64,000 nt of DNA from positions 248,001 to 312,000 of the forward strand of contig NC_008710.1 in NCBI RefSeq assembly GCF_000012085.2, in the 5' to 3' direction. Below the pieces are notes generated by a model. That model searched no databases and was not told the DNA's origin. It saw nothing but the letters and a program-made list of their open reading frames with translations. The stretch comes from Borrelia turicatae 91E135. Its GTDB lineage: Bacteria; Spirochaetota; Spirochaetia; Borreliales; Borreliaceae. The position numbers and the translations under genes were made by a program. Below are positions 54,756 to 63,750 of this stretch, piece after piece (positions within the stretch are counted from its first letter, which is position 1; every line of letters begins with the position of its first letter).

Positions 54756-56462
54756 TTATACATTCTTCACAATCCATGTTCTAATAAGCTTAGCAACATC
54801 TTCTGGTTTCTCTCTAGCTAAAAGTTCAGCATTACTTTGAAGCTCATCCTCTTCTCTAATTCCACCAACAACATCATCAACACCAATATCATCGCTATCC
54901 ATTAATGCTTGTTGGCGTCTTAAATGTGCTTGTCTTGAAAATTCTTCTTCTCTAAGGCGTCTTCTTCTCTCAAGTTCTCTAGACACAATGAAAAATACCG
55001 TAAATATTAATATCAACAATGCAAATATTATACTTACTGTAAAAATAAGAAACTTAAATTTTTCAGTTGAAAAATAATCTTCATCTATCTTTCTAAATTC
55101 ATTCACTCGATCAAAGGCAACATTCCTAATGGCAATTGAATCCCCCCTCTCCGGCTTATACTCAAAAGAACTCTGCAAAACATCTGTAATATTTTTTAAA
55201 GCTTCATCAGAAATAGGCTTATATTCCCTTTTACGCATGCCATTTTCTATAATAAAATTTCCAGACTCATCATAAACAAAATCCCAAACACCATCTATAA
55301 AAATACCAAGAGAAATCCCTGCAATCCTAGCAGGCTCCTTTTCGTTTAAAGATTTTTTCTCATTAAGAGCAACATTCTTTATTTCTTTAAACTCATTTGA
55401 CTTACCGATAATATCACTTAAATCTCGGTATTCAGGAGGAGTATTACCTTCTTGACCAGGTGGCCCCCATGGACTATAACCTTGTCCCTCGTATTCTCTT
55501 TTATGCACTTGAGAAGAAAGCAATGTAGAATCACTAACTTTTCTTGTGTTATAAGAAACTTTTGGATCCTGAGGCTCAATCTCAATAGGAGCATACTCTT
55601 TAGATTCCGTAGTTTGACGAGAAGTATCAAGTGTCACATTAACTCTTGCAATCATAAACCTATCAACAGACAAAACCTTACTTAAAGCGGAATCAATTTC
55701 ATCTCGAAGCATAGATTCATATTTTAATTTAAGCTTTCTTTCCTTTTCAGCCAAATCAATCCTATCAATGCCATCTAAATTAGAAAAATCATTTAAAACA
55801 GTCCCTTTATTATCAACAATAGCAATGTTATCTGATTCAAGACCCTCAATAGCATATTGAATCAGCTTAACAAGTCCTTCCACCTTTTTACGATTAGTCA
55901 CGATATCAGAACCAGGCTTAGGAGTGATTCTAACAGACGCTTTAACTGCTTCCTGTGATTCTTTAAAAAGAGCCTTTTCTGGCATCACAAGATTAATACT
56001 AACAGCATCAACATCATCAAGAGCAACAATATGCTGTTCAACAGCTCTTGTAATTGACCTTCTAAGATTAACATTTCTCTCAAAATCCGTAATGGTCCAT
56101 CTATCAATATCAAAAAGAGACCAAGGATCCATATGCACAGGAACAAGCTCTTCTCTTACAAGAATTGCTCTCATTTTTTTTGACATATTTTCATCACTTA
56201 AGTAAATTTTTCCATCAGCAGTAATAATATATTCAACACTTTCTCTATCCAATCTTTGCACTATTCTATCTAACAAGTACTGATCCTTAATGCCAACACC
56301 AAAAAGAGCAACACCTTGTTTTTTAGTAGAAAATCCTATTAAAAAAATAAATGCTAAAATTATGAATAAAGCAATAACACCAAAAGCCACTTTTTGAACC
56401 ATACTGGCCTTTTGGAATTTTTTATTTACTGATGCAAAAAACTTAGTAATAAAATTGTTCAA
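54756..56462 (-). CDS. fliF: FliF, MS-ring protein
   Basis: 568 residues, TTG start with AAGGAG 9 bases upstream. Two membrane helices (about 26-45 and 455-478) flank the periplasmic ring-building motifs, including VNLVMPEKALFKESQEAVKA and VKGLVKLIQYAIEGLES-like stretches. The C-terminal cytoplasmic end (ELLAREKPEDVAKLIRTWIV) binds FliG. FliF forms the motor base in the inner membrane. It lies between fliE and fliG, 13 and 15 bases away. Confidence 0.96.
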   Translation of the reverse strand: MNNFITKFFASVNKKFQKASMVQKVAFGVIALFIILAFIFLIGFSTKKQGVALFGVGIKDQYLLDRIVQRLDRESVEYIITADGKIYLSDENMSKKMRAILVREELVPVHMDPWSLFDIDRWTITDFERNVNLRRSITRAVEQHIVALDDVDAVSINLVMPEKALFKESQEAVKASVRITPKPGSDIVTNRKKVEGLVKLIQYAIEGLESDNIAIVDNKGTVLNDFSNLDGIDRIDLAEKERKLKLKYESMLRDEIDSALSKVLSVDRFMIARVNVTLDTSRQTTESKEYAPIEIEPQDPKVSYNTRKVSDSTLLSSQVHKREYEGQGYSPWGPPGQEGNTPPEYRDLSDIIGKSNEFKEIKNVALNEKKSLNEKEPARIAGISLGIFIDGVWDFVYDESGNFIIENGMRKREYKPISDEALKNITDVLQSSFEYKPERGDSIAIRNVAFDRVNEFRKIDEDYFSTEKFKFLIFTVSIIFALLILIFTVFFIVSRELERRRRLREEEFSRQAHLRRQQALMDSDDIGVDDVVGGIREEDELQSNAELLAREKPEDVAKLIRTWIVKNV

Positions 56463-56475
56463 ACTGCATAGCTCC

Positions 56476-56805
56476 TTAACGAATATTAATTACATCTTGA
56501 TAAGCCTTTATACTTCTCTCAACAACAGCCTTTGTAATACTTAAATTCATATTAGCTTTAGCCATTGCTATTGTAATATCATGCACATCGACACTATTTG
56601 GTTGCAAAATAGCTTGTTGAGACATTCTAGATACATCTAATTGGCTATTATTCACATCAGATATTAAATTCAAGAACAAATCTTTGAAAGACTCTGCCTT
56701 TACCTCACGTTTAACGTCAAAAACAGAAAAACTTTTATCAAAATGCAAAGGATTTTTACGAACTAAATAAACATTATTATCTGTAAAAAAAGAATCTACT
56801 TCCAT
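56476..56805 (-). CDS. fliE: FliE, rod-MS ring adaptor
   Basis: 109 residues, normal size. The C-terminal half matches FliE: ESFKDLFLNLISDVNNSQLD, then VDVHDITIAMAKANMNLSIT and VVERSIKAYQDVINI. It links the proximal rod to the FliF ring and plugs the export gate. AAGGAGG sits 10 bases before the ATG. It follows flgC by 15 bases. Confidence 0.95.
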   Translation of the reverse strand: MEVDSFFTDNNVYLVRKNPLHFDKSFSVFDVKREVKAESFKDLFLNLISDVNNSQLDVSRMSQQAILQPNSVDVHDITIAMAKANMNLSITKAVVERSIKAYQDVINIR

Positions 56806-56820
56806 TGCTCACAAACCTCC

Positions 56821-57279
56821 TTAATTCTGCAATATTGATAATGCACTCCTAAATATTGCTTTGCTACTATTAATGACAGTAGAATTTGCTTCATAAGCAC
56901 GCGAAGCAGATATCATATCCACCATCTCTTCAACTGCATTCACATTAGGAAATTCCACATAACCCTTTCGCTCACCAGATTTTATTGCATCAGGATGAGT
57001 TGGATCATACTTTAATTTCAAAGGAGACTTGTCTCTCTCAATACCAGCAACCCTTACACCCTGACCAATTCCATTATCAAGATAATCAGGAACAAAAGGA
57101 CCCTTCCAATACGGACTTACAACCCTTGGAGAAAAAACTATTCTCTGTCTTCTATAAGAGCCCCCCTCAGAAGTTCTAGTAGTCTCCACATTAGCAATAT
57201 TATTTGCAATAACATCTAGTCTCAATCTTTGAGCTGTCAAACCCGTTGCAGCAGTATTAATACTTGAAAATAATCCCAT
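56821..57279 (-). CDS. flgC: FlgC, proximal rod protein
   Basis: 152 residues. Rod-family N-terminus (SINTAATGLTAQRLRLDVIA followed by NNIANVET) and C-terminus (VEEMVDMISASRAYEANSTV). In the middle is YDPTHPDAIKSGERKGYVEF, typical of FlgC. It forms the proximal rod with FlgB, FlgF and FliE. AAGGA is 9 bases before the ATG. flgB lies upstream by 25 bases. Confidence 0.96.
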   Translation of the reverse strand: MGLFSSINTAATGLTAQRLRLDVIANNIANVETTRTSEGGSYRRQRIVFSPRVVSPYWKGPFVPDYLDNGIGQGVRVAGIERDKSPLKLKYDPTHPDAIKSGERKGYVEFPNVNAVEEMVDMISASRAYEANSTVINSSKAIFRSALSILQN

Positions 57280-57304
57280 ATGTAATATTCCTTGAGGTTA
57301 TAAC

Positions 57305-57712
57305 TTATTTTATTACAATATTTACACTTTTAAAATGATGGGCTTGAATATTTGTAAACAAACTATACATCATTTGATTCTGAGCAAGATTTTTCATCTC
57401 AGAATCAATATCAACATTATTACCATTATTATTGAGAGTAGAGAGATAATCAAGCATTCTGCGAGGTTTAACATCTAAATATCCCAACTCTTTAAAACCA
57501 TCCAAATGCTTACCATTACCCCTTCTTAAAGATAAACTGCTTGCTCCTTCATTAAAAATTGCTCGTTCAAGCTCAGACTCAAAAGTGACCTTACTTCTCT
57601 TAAAATTTGGAGTATCTACATTTGCAACATTATCAGCTATAACACTTTGTCTCAAACTAAGAACATCCAAATATCTATGTGCTAAATCAATTGACCTATC
57701 AAAAATATTCAA
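57305..57712 (-). CDS. flgB: FlgB, proximal rod protein
   Basis: 135 residues from the TTG at 57712. The GTG at 57718 (137 residues) stands one base from AGAGGG, and the TTG seven; either is possible. The N-terminus RSIDLAHRYLDVLSLRQSVI followed by ADNVANVDTPNFKRS, and the C-terminal DIDSEMKNLAQNQMMYSL, are typical rod motifs. It is the first gene of the large motility operon, transcribed from a sigma-70 type promoter inside the end of hslU. Confidence 0.95.
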   Translation of the reverse strand: MNIFDRSIDLAHRYLDVLSLRQSVIADNVANVDTPNFKRSKVTFESELERAIFNEGASSLSLRRGNGKHLDGFKELGYLDVKPRRMLDYLSTLNNNGNNVDIDSEMKNLAQNQMMYSLFTNIQAHHFKSVNIVIK

Positions 57713-57745
57713 GCTCACACCCTCTATATCACAAAATACTTTTTA

Positions 57746-59098
57746 CTATATTATATAATAATTTAAGTCTTTTTGTTCGTTAATTTTTATTTTTTCATTA
57801 ACATAGTCCAAGTTTATTTCAAATTTTTTTAACTTGCTACCGGGTGCTTCAAAAAAAAGATCGGCAAGAATCTTTTCCATAACTCCATGCAACCTTCTTG
57901 CTCCAAGATTCTCTCCTTCATAATTCATATCAAAAGCAAGTTCAGCAATTCTATCAATCGCTTCTTCACTAAATGTCAAAGTCAAATTATAAACTTTAAA
58001 CATTGCAATGTACTGTTTTATTAAAGAGTTTTTAGTGTGTTTTAAAATATTTTTGAAATCATTCACACTTAAACTTTTAAGCTCAACCTTAATTGGAAAC
58101 CTACCTTGAAGTTCTGGTATTAAATCGGATGGCTTTGATAAATTAAAAGCACCTGCAGCAATGAACAAAATATGAGAAGTATCCACTATCCCATATTTTG
58201 TATTAACCTTAGATCCTTCAACAATTGGCAAAATATCTCTCTGAACGCCTTCTCTAGATATATCATTTCCGGTTCTATTCTTAGTAACTATCTTATCGAT
58301 CTCATCAATAAAAACAATTCCCATATTCTCAACTCTTGATTTGGCAACTTCTACAATATTCTCATGATCCACTAACTTTTCAAGCTCCTCAGATATAATT
58401 ATCTCCCTGGCTTTTTTTATTTTTAACTCCCGTCTCTTCTTCCTATCAAATATATTATTAATCAATCCTCCAATACTCATATCAATCTCTTCGAAATTAC
58501 TACCGGAAAATATTTCGATAGTAGAAACGGGCATTTTTCCTGAAACATAAATATCAATAAGATTATCATCAATATCCCCACTTCTTAATTGTTTCCTAAA
58601 CTTATTTCTTAATTTATCACGAATTTTTCTTTCTTCTTCACTTGTATTATCATTCTCAGAACCCTCAGAAGTTTTCAAAAGTTTGTCAATTATTCTCTCC
58701 TCAGCACGCTTGCTTGCCTCTTCGCGAACAGAATCATACATCTCTTCCCTTACCATATTCACCGCAATACTCATCAAATCACGAATCATAGACTCAACAT
58801 CACGACCCACATAACCTACCTCGGTATATTTTGTAGCCTCGACTTTAATAAAAGGAGCCTTAATAAACTTTGAAAGCCTTCTTGCAATCTCAGTTTTACC
58901 AATTCCAGTTGAGCCAACCATAATAATGTTTTTAGGCATAACATCATCTCTTATTTCCTTGGGAAGCTTAGATCTTATATATCTATTAACAAGAGCAATT
59001 GAAACCAATTTCTTAGCTTCAACTTGCCCTATTATATATTTATCTAGCTCTGCAACAATCTCTTTAGGCACTATATTTTGATTTTCAGTCTTATCCAT
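57746..59098 (-). CDS. hslU: HslU, ATPase of the HslUV protease
   Basis: 450 residues from the ATG at 59098, with GAGGAG 8 bases upstream; it shares one base (TGATG) with the hslV stop. Features: the N-terminal IVAELDKYIIGQ, the Walker A VGSTGIGKTEIARR near residue 60 with KVEATKYTEVGYVGRDVES just after it, an acidic I-domain (about 110-230), Walker B GIVFIDEIDK, and the C-terminal LGARRLHGVMEKILADL sensor-2 helix. It unfolds proteins and feeds them to HslV. The end of the gene contains the flgB promoter. Confidence 0.96.
   Translation of the reverse strand: MDKTENQNIVPKEIVAELDKYIIGQVEAKKLVSIALVNRYIRSKLPKEIRDDVMPKNIIMVGSTGIGKTEIARRLSKFIKAPFIKVEATKYTEVGYVGRDVESMIRDLMSIAVNMVREEMYDSVREEASKRAEERIIDKLLKTSEGSENDNTSEEERKIRDKLRNKFRKQLRSGDIDDNLIDIYVSGKMPVSTIEIFSGSNFEEIDMSIGGLINNIFDRKKRRELKIKKAREIIISEELEKLVDHENIVEVAKSRVENMGIVFIDEIDKIVTKNRTGNDISREGVQRDILPIVEGSKVNTKYGIVDTSHILFIAAGAFNLSKPSDLIPELQGRFPIKVELKSLSVNDFKNILKHTKNSLIKQYIAMFKVYNLTLTFSEEAIDRIAELAFDMNYEGENLGARRLHGVMEKILADLFFEAPGSKLKKFEINLDYVNEKIKINEQKDLNYYII
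57750..57755 (-). promoter_or_regulatory. -10 element of the flgB motility-operon promoter
   Basis: TATAAT on the minus strand, overlapping the last codons of hslU, with a start expected near 57743. No good -35 is visible at 16-18 bases; GAACAA lies at the 17-base position. This is the place of PflgB, the well-known strong constitutive Borrelia promoter. Confidence 0.75.
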
Positions 59099-59640
59099 CA
59101 ACTAATCTCCTCAAGCACGATATTTGAATTTGTATATATACAAACTCTTGCTGCTACCTTTAAAGACTTAAAAGCAATATCAGCAGCACTTAATTTTTTA
59201 TTTTCCATATAAGCAAGCGCTGCTGAATATGCATAATTCCCTCCACTACCAATCGAAATCACATCTTCTTCAGGCTCAACAACATCTCCGGTACCTGAAA
59301 TTAATAAAATATTTTCAGAATCAGCTACGAGCATCATTGCTTCAAGTTTATGAAGTATTTTGTCAGACCTCCAATCTTTTGCAAGCTCTACAGCAGCTCT
59401 CTTAATATCAATAATTCCATCTTCTCTAGCTTTAACCTTTTCTTCAAACTTCTCAAAAAGAGTAATAGCATCAGAAGTTGAACCTGCAAATCCTGCTAAA
59501 ATTTTTCCATTAAACAACTTTCTTATTTTAATAGCATTGGATTTCAAAACAGTATATCCAAAAGTCACTTGTCCATCTGCTGCTACTACAGTCTTCCCAC
59601 CCCTTCTTATTGCAATAACTGTAGTTCCTTTAAAACTCAT
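59098..59640 (-). CDS. hslV: HslV, peptidase of the HslUV protease
   Basis: 180 residues. The N-terminus reads MSFKGTTVIAIRRGGKTVVA. The catalytic Thr of this proteasome-like fold should be Thr6, so a five-residue prosequence must be removed; E. coli HslV loses only Met. GDGQVT-like VAADGQVTFG and KIRKLFNGKILAGFAGSTSDAI follow. The two-gene order hslV-hslU is normal. A GGGGGG-containing ribosome site precedes the ATG by 5 bases. Confidence 0.95.
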   Translation of the reverse strand: MSFKGTTVIAIRRGGKTVVAADGQVTFGYTVLKSNAIKIRKLFNGKILAGFAGSTSDAITLFEKFEEKVKAREDGIIDIKRAAVELAKDWRSDKILHKLEAMMLVADSENILLISGTGDVVEPEEDVISIGSGGNYAYSAALAYMENKKLSAADIAFKSLKVAARVCIYTNSNIVLEEIS

Positions 59641-59651
59641 GATGTCCCCCC

Positions 59652-60596
59652 CTATTTAGATATTTCATTCAATAACTTATTAATAAGCATACTCGATGTA
59701 TCTTTGCATATACAACAGACCTTTGAGTTATCACTAATTTCAGGCTCATTATACTGAACATTTAGTATCTTATAAAGATCTGATACAGATTTTATCTCTT
59801 GAGCTCCAGAATCATATAAAACTCTAGAACCATCACCAGAATAATCAATATTATAAACATAAACATCAAGACCCAAATCAAGTCCAAGCTCAGCAGTAAT
59901 TAAGGCTCCTGATTTCCTTGGTGCACAAGTAATAAAAACAACATCTGAAAGACCAGCCACTATTCTATTTCTCTTTGCAAAAAAATAATTTTGTATCTTC
60001 TCATAAGGCAAAGTTTCAGTAAGAACACCTCCACCATTTTCTAAAAGGCAAGCAACATACTTTCTATTTTGCTTTGGATAAATATTATCAATATCTGTTG
60101 CAATAACTGCATATGTTCTTTTTTTCTCATTCATTGCACCAAAATGCGCTGCAATATCAGCTCCTATTGCAAATCCAGATATTATTTCTACATGATTCTT
60201 AGCAAGATGAGACGACAACTCTTTAATTTTATCTGCCAACACTCTACTGATTTGCCTTGAACCAACAACAGCCCAAGACAAAGAATTAGAATCTGGAAGA
60301 TTACCTTTATAATAAATAGCAAACGGAGGATTATAGATCCTCTTAAGCTTTAAAGGATAATCTTTAGATCCAAAAACAGCAATTCTTGCACTTGTTTTAT
60401 TAATAATTTTTTGTTGCATCTCTATCAATTTTAAATCTGGAAGCTTATAGTCTCTCCTAAAAACCCTAGATAAATAATTAGAAATATCTCTTAAACTTAA
60501 CTTACAAAGACAACTTAAATCAAAATCATTAAAAATTCTAAGTTTCTCTTCACCCTTTAAAAATCTTAAATTATCAACATAAAGCAATTTAAACAT
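59652..60596 (-). CDS. dprA: DprA/Smf-family DNA processing protein
   Basis: 314 residues. The Rossmann-like DprA domain is clear: YPLKLKRIYNPPFAIYYKGN, WAVVGSRQISRVLADKI, IISGFAIGADIAAHFGA, YPKQNRKY, and FAKRNRIVAGLSDVVFITCA, then KSGALITAELGLDLGLDVYV. DprA loads RecA on incoming single strands in transformable bacteria. Borrelia is not known to be transformable in nature, so the role is open. An SAM-like N-terminal region covers about 80 residues. There is no clear ribosome site; the upstream TPR gene ends 5 bases away on the same strand's other side. Confidence 0.93.
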   Translation of the reverse strand: MFKLLYVDNLRFLKGEEKLRIFNDFDLSCLCKLSLRDISNYLSRVFRRDYKLPDLKLIEMQQKIINKTSARIAVFGSKDYPLKLKRIYNPPFAIYYKGNLPDSNSLSWAVVGSRQISRVLADKIKELSSHLAKNHVEIISGFAIGADIAAHFGAMNEKKRTYAVIATDIDNIYPKQNRKYVACLLENGGGVLTETLPYEKIQNYFFAKRNRIVAGLSDVVFITCAPRKSGALITAELGLDLGLDVYVYNIDYSGDGSRVLYDSGAQEIKSVSDLYKILNVQYNEPEISDNSKVCCICKDTSSMLINKLLNEISK

Positions 60597-60601
60597 AAAA
60601 G

Positions 60602-61291
60602 TTACTTAAAATTATTCATTATTCTATCAACTCCATCTATTTGCTCTTGAGTCAAAGCTTTATCCTTTGCCTTCTTGTAAAACAACAAAGCATTATCAAA
60701 ATCACCAAGAGAATAATAGTTTGCACCCCTCAGCATAAAAAATTCAAAATAATCCTCTCCCATAGACTCAAGTCTGCTTAAATATCCTTTAGCTTCCAAC
60801 TGTTTATCAAGGTCATAAACATACATAGTAGAGAGAGCAAAAATCGCCTCTTTAAAATCATCTTTAATAGAGATTGATTTTAAAAAAGAACCTTCAGCAA
60901 GAATAAAATATTCACGAACCTTTTCTTTGGTTTCAATCCCCTTGGCTAAATTATAAGAAGAAACTCCTATATAAAAATGAGATAAATGATTATCAGGGCC
61001 ATATTCCAAATTTTTATTCAAATACTCAATAGCAGGTCCATATTGACCAAGCCTAATAAGCTCAAGTCCAATCAAACTAAAAAATCTAGCCTTTTTATCA
61101 ATTGAATTTATTATTTTTAAAATATTTTGCTCTTCTTTATCAATAAATTCCTTATAAACTTCAATTTTTTCTAATGAACCACCACCTGCTATCTCTATTT
61201 CTCTTATTCTAAGTCCAAGATTTACTTTTTCCTTAGATTCATCTCCACAAGAAATAACTAAAAACAAAAATATTGGTATCCATCTTTTCAT
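60602..61291 (-). CDS. TPR-repeat lipoprotein
   Basis: 229 residues. Lipoprotein signal: basic start, hydrophobic stretch and FLFLVISC with Cys15. Three or more tetratricopeptide pairs follow, such as EFFMLRGANYYSLGDFDNAL with its partner helix FYKKAKDKALTQEQID, and LIRLGQYGPAIEYLNKNLEY. It is probably periplasmic and a protein scaffold. Its ATG stands directly after the ftsZ TGA (TGAATG), so the two are coupled and a link to division is plausible. Lyme counterpart BB0298. Confidence 0.9.
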   Translation of the reverse strand: MKRWIPIFLFLVISCGDESKEKVNLGLRIREIEIAGGGSLEKIEVYKEFIDKEEQNILKIINSIDKKARFFSLIGLELIRLGQYGPAIEYLNKNLEYGPDNHLSHFYIGVSSYNLAKGIETKEKVREYFILAEGSFLKSISIKDDFKEAIFALSTMYVYDLDKQLEAKGYLSRLESMGEDYFEFFMLRGANYYSLGDFDNALLFYKKAKDKALTQEQIDGVDRIMNNFK

Positions 61292-62488
61292 TCAATTATC
61301 GCTATTTTTTTTATTTAAATTTCTAAGAAATGTAGGGACATCAATATCATCTTCAAAATAATTAACATTTTTTGACTTCGCTATAAAATTATCATTCGCC
61401 TCATAAACACTTCCTGAAACATCTTGACTACCTGACATTAAACTATCAAATTCTTTTGAACTTAAAGTATTATTTTCAACAGCACCGGATAAATCTTTCT
61501 GTTTTTTAGAAGAAAAACCAGTAGCAACAACTGTAACATAAATCTCATCATCAAGATTTGAATTAATTGCATGCCCATATATTACGGTAGCCTCATCATC
61601 AACACTAGCTGTAATAATTCCCATAATCTCTTCAAGCTCAAGCAATGAAAAATCTTCACCCCCAGTTATATTAACAAGAAGCCCTTTAGATCCTTCTATT
61701 CTAACCTCTTCAAGCAAAGGATTGCTAATAGCAGAAGTAGCCGCATCAACAGCCCTATTCTCACCCTTACCATAACCAATACCCATCAAAGCATCACCTT
61801 GTCCTTGCATAATGCTCTTAACATCAGCAAAATCAATATTAACTTCGCCATGCTCAATAATAAGACCTGCAATCCCCTGCACACCCATCCTTAAAACATC
61901 ATCAGCCCTTTTGAAAGCATCCTTAATAGTAGTTCGCTTATCAACAACAGTTAAAAGTTTTTGATTTGGAATAATGATTAAAGTATCAACAGATTTTCTT
62001 AAATTATTTATTCCCTGTTCAGCAAGCCGCATCTTTTTAGGGCCTTCAAATTTAAAAGGCTTAGTAACAACCCCAACAGTCAAAATTCCAAGTTCTTTAG
62101 CCACTTGAGCAATAACAGGTGCAGCGCCTGTTCCAGTTCCTCCACCCATTCCAGCAGTAATAAATACCATATCAGCACCTGCTAGATGATTTTTAATAAT
62201 ATCAATATCTTCTTCTGCAGCAGCTTGTCCAATCTCAGGTCTCCCACCGGCCCCAAGACCTGAAGTAACTTTAGCACCAAGCGCAATCTTTATTGGAGCA
62301 ATAGAAGTTTGAAGAGCTTGAAGATCAGTATTTGCTACAATAAACTCAACATCTCTTACTCCATATTCAATCATACGATTGACAGCGTTGCTACCGCCAC
62401 CGCCTGCACCAATTACTTTAAGAACCGTAGGATTTGTAGCAGAATCAAACCTTTTTGAATGACTATCAATAATATTATAATCTTTCAT
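61292..62488 (-). CDS. ftsZ: Cell division GTPase FtsZ
   Basis: 398 residues from the ATG at 62488, with GGAGG seven bases upstream. A longer frame to 62533 would run back into ftsA and lacks a ribosome site. GTP-binding: [15 protein letters not shown] near 25-39 and the tubulin signature GGGTGTG at 115-121. T7 synergy loop: [12 protein letters not shown] variable acidic linker leads to the conserved C-terminal peptide [15 protein letters not shown], which binds FtsA. It forms the division ring. It follows ftsA by 20 bases. Confidence 0.97.
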   Translation of the reverse strand: MKDYNIIDSHSKRFDSATNPTVLKVIGAGGGGSNAVNRMIEYGVRDVEFIVANTDLQALQTSIAPIKIALGAKVTSGLGAGGRPEIGQAAAEEDIDIIKNHLAGADMVFITAGMGGGTGTGAAPVIAQVAKELGILTVGVVTKPFKFEGPKKMRLAEQGINNLRKSVDTLIIIPNQKLLTVVDKRTTIKDAFKRADDVLRMGVQGIAGLIIEHGEVNIDFADVKSIMQGQGDALMGIGYGKGENRAVDAATSAISNPLLEEVRIEGSKGLLVNITGGEDFSLLELEEIMGIITASVDDEATVIYGHAINSNLDDEIYVTVVATGFSSKKQKDLSGAVENNTLSSKEFDSLMSGSQDVSGSVYEANDNFIAKSKNVNYFEDDIDVPTFLRNLNKKNSDN

Positions 62489-62508
62489 TAAACTTCCTCC
62501 ATGACTGG

Positions 62509-63750
62509 TCAAAACCACTCTTTCAAAAACCAACCTTTCAATTTTGAAGATATTTTACTTTGTCTCTTAGATTTATTATTTCCCTTCTTTAATTTATTGA
62601 ATTTTTGCTGTTCATGCTTATAAAGAACAAGACCAAGAGCTGAGGAAAATTTAGGACCAATATATTCCTCTCCAACCCCATTAATATTCATTGGAAATCC
62701 TATTCTTGATGGATATTTAAATATTTCTTCTGTTAAATTAGAAATACCGGGAAACAAAGAGCCTCCTCCAGTTAAAACAATTCCTCCATTAATCTTATTA
62801 TAAAGCCCTCTCTTCATTATTTCAGCTTTTATCATCTCAAAAATCTCACTTAATCTTGAATTAATTATTATAGCCAATTCTTTTCGACTTTTCTCTTGAG
62901 GCGGCCTGGTTCCAAGATTAGGAATAATAACACTTTCCACTTGACTCTCAAGAGCAGAAATATGAGCAACACCAGCCGTTATTTTAATATTCTCAGCAAT
63001 ATCTTCAGGTACTTTCCATACTTGTGCAATATCAAGAGTAACTCTATTTGCACCTATAGGAATTACTCCGGTATAATAAGGAGAGCCATCAATATAAAGA
63101 ATTATGTCTGTTGTACCTTTACCCATGTCAACAAACAAAACTCCCATTTCTCTCTCTTCCTTAGATAAAGTAGCATAAGATGAGGCCAAACTTCCAAGCA
63201 CAACTTCATCAACAGAAAATCCAGCACGATTCACACACCTAACCAAATTCTGACTTGAAGAACTAGATCCAGTAATAATATGCACTTCACCCTCAAGGCG
63301 GATTCCCATCATATCTATTGGATTTTTTATATGAGGAATTCCATCCACAATAAATTCTTGAGGAATCACATGTAAAATTTCTCTATCCATCGGAATCACA
63401 ATTGCCTTAGCAGCTTCAATAACACGTTCAACATCTTCATTATCAATCTCCCTGGTTTTTGAATTTATTGCAACAACCCCACGAGAATTAGTACCCTCGA
63501 TACTACTACCTGACATAGACACAGAAAGAGCGGAAATATCACACCCAGAAATAAGTTCAGCAGCTTCAATAGAACTAGAAATTGAATCAAGTGCAGCTTC
63601 AATATTTATAAGAACACCTTTCCTCACACCTCTTGATACACTAGTGCCTATTCCAACTATTTCCAACTGATTATTCAAGTTTACCTCAGCTACGACAGTA
63701 CAAATCTTTGAAGTTCCAACATCTAATCCTACTATCAAATCCCTAGACAC
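62509..63750 (-). CDS. ftsA: Cell division protein FtsA
   Basis: 413 residues, GTG start with AGGAG 8 bases upstream. Actin-like ATPase: [19 protein letters not shown] at the start, the 1C domain, [16 protein letters not shown], and [14 protein letters not shown]. The last residues ([12 protein letters not shown]) form the amphipathic helix that ties FtsZ to the inner membrane. Its start shares one base (TAGTG) with the ftsQ stop. The ftsQ-ftsA-ftsZ order is the standard end of the dcw cluster. Confidence 0.97.
   Translation of the reverse strand: MSRDLIVGLDVGTSKICTVVAEVNLNNQLEIVGIGTSVSRGVRKGVLINIEAALDSISSSIEAAELISGCDISALSVSMSGSSIEGTNSRGVVAINSKTREIDNEDVERVIEAAKAIVIPMDREILHVIPQEFIVDGIPHIKNPIDMMGIRLEGEVHIITGSSSSSQNLVRCVNRAGFSVDEVVLGSLASSYATLSKEEREMGVLFVDMGKGTTDIILYIDGSPYYTGVIPIGANRVTLDIAQVWKVPEDIAENIKITAGVAHISALESQVESVIIPNLGTRPPQEKSRKELAIIINSRLSEIFEMIKAEIMKRGLYNKINGGIVLTGGGSLFPGISNLTEEIFKYPSRIGFPMNINGVGEEYIGPKFSSALGLVLYKHEQQKFNKLKKGNNKSKRQSKISSKLKGWFLKEWF

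Noticed and set aside
57746-59640. CIRCE or other heat-shock operator before hslVU or lon
   Set aside because: I looked for TTAGCACTC-N9-GAGTGCTAA and found nothing similar upstream of either.
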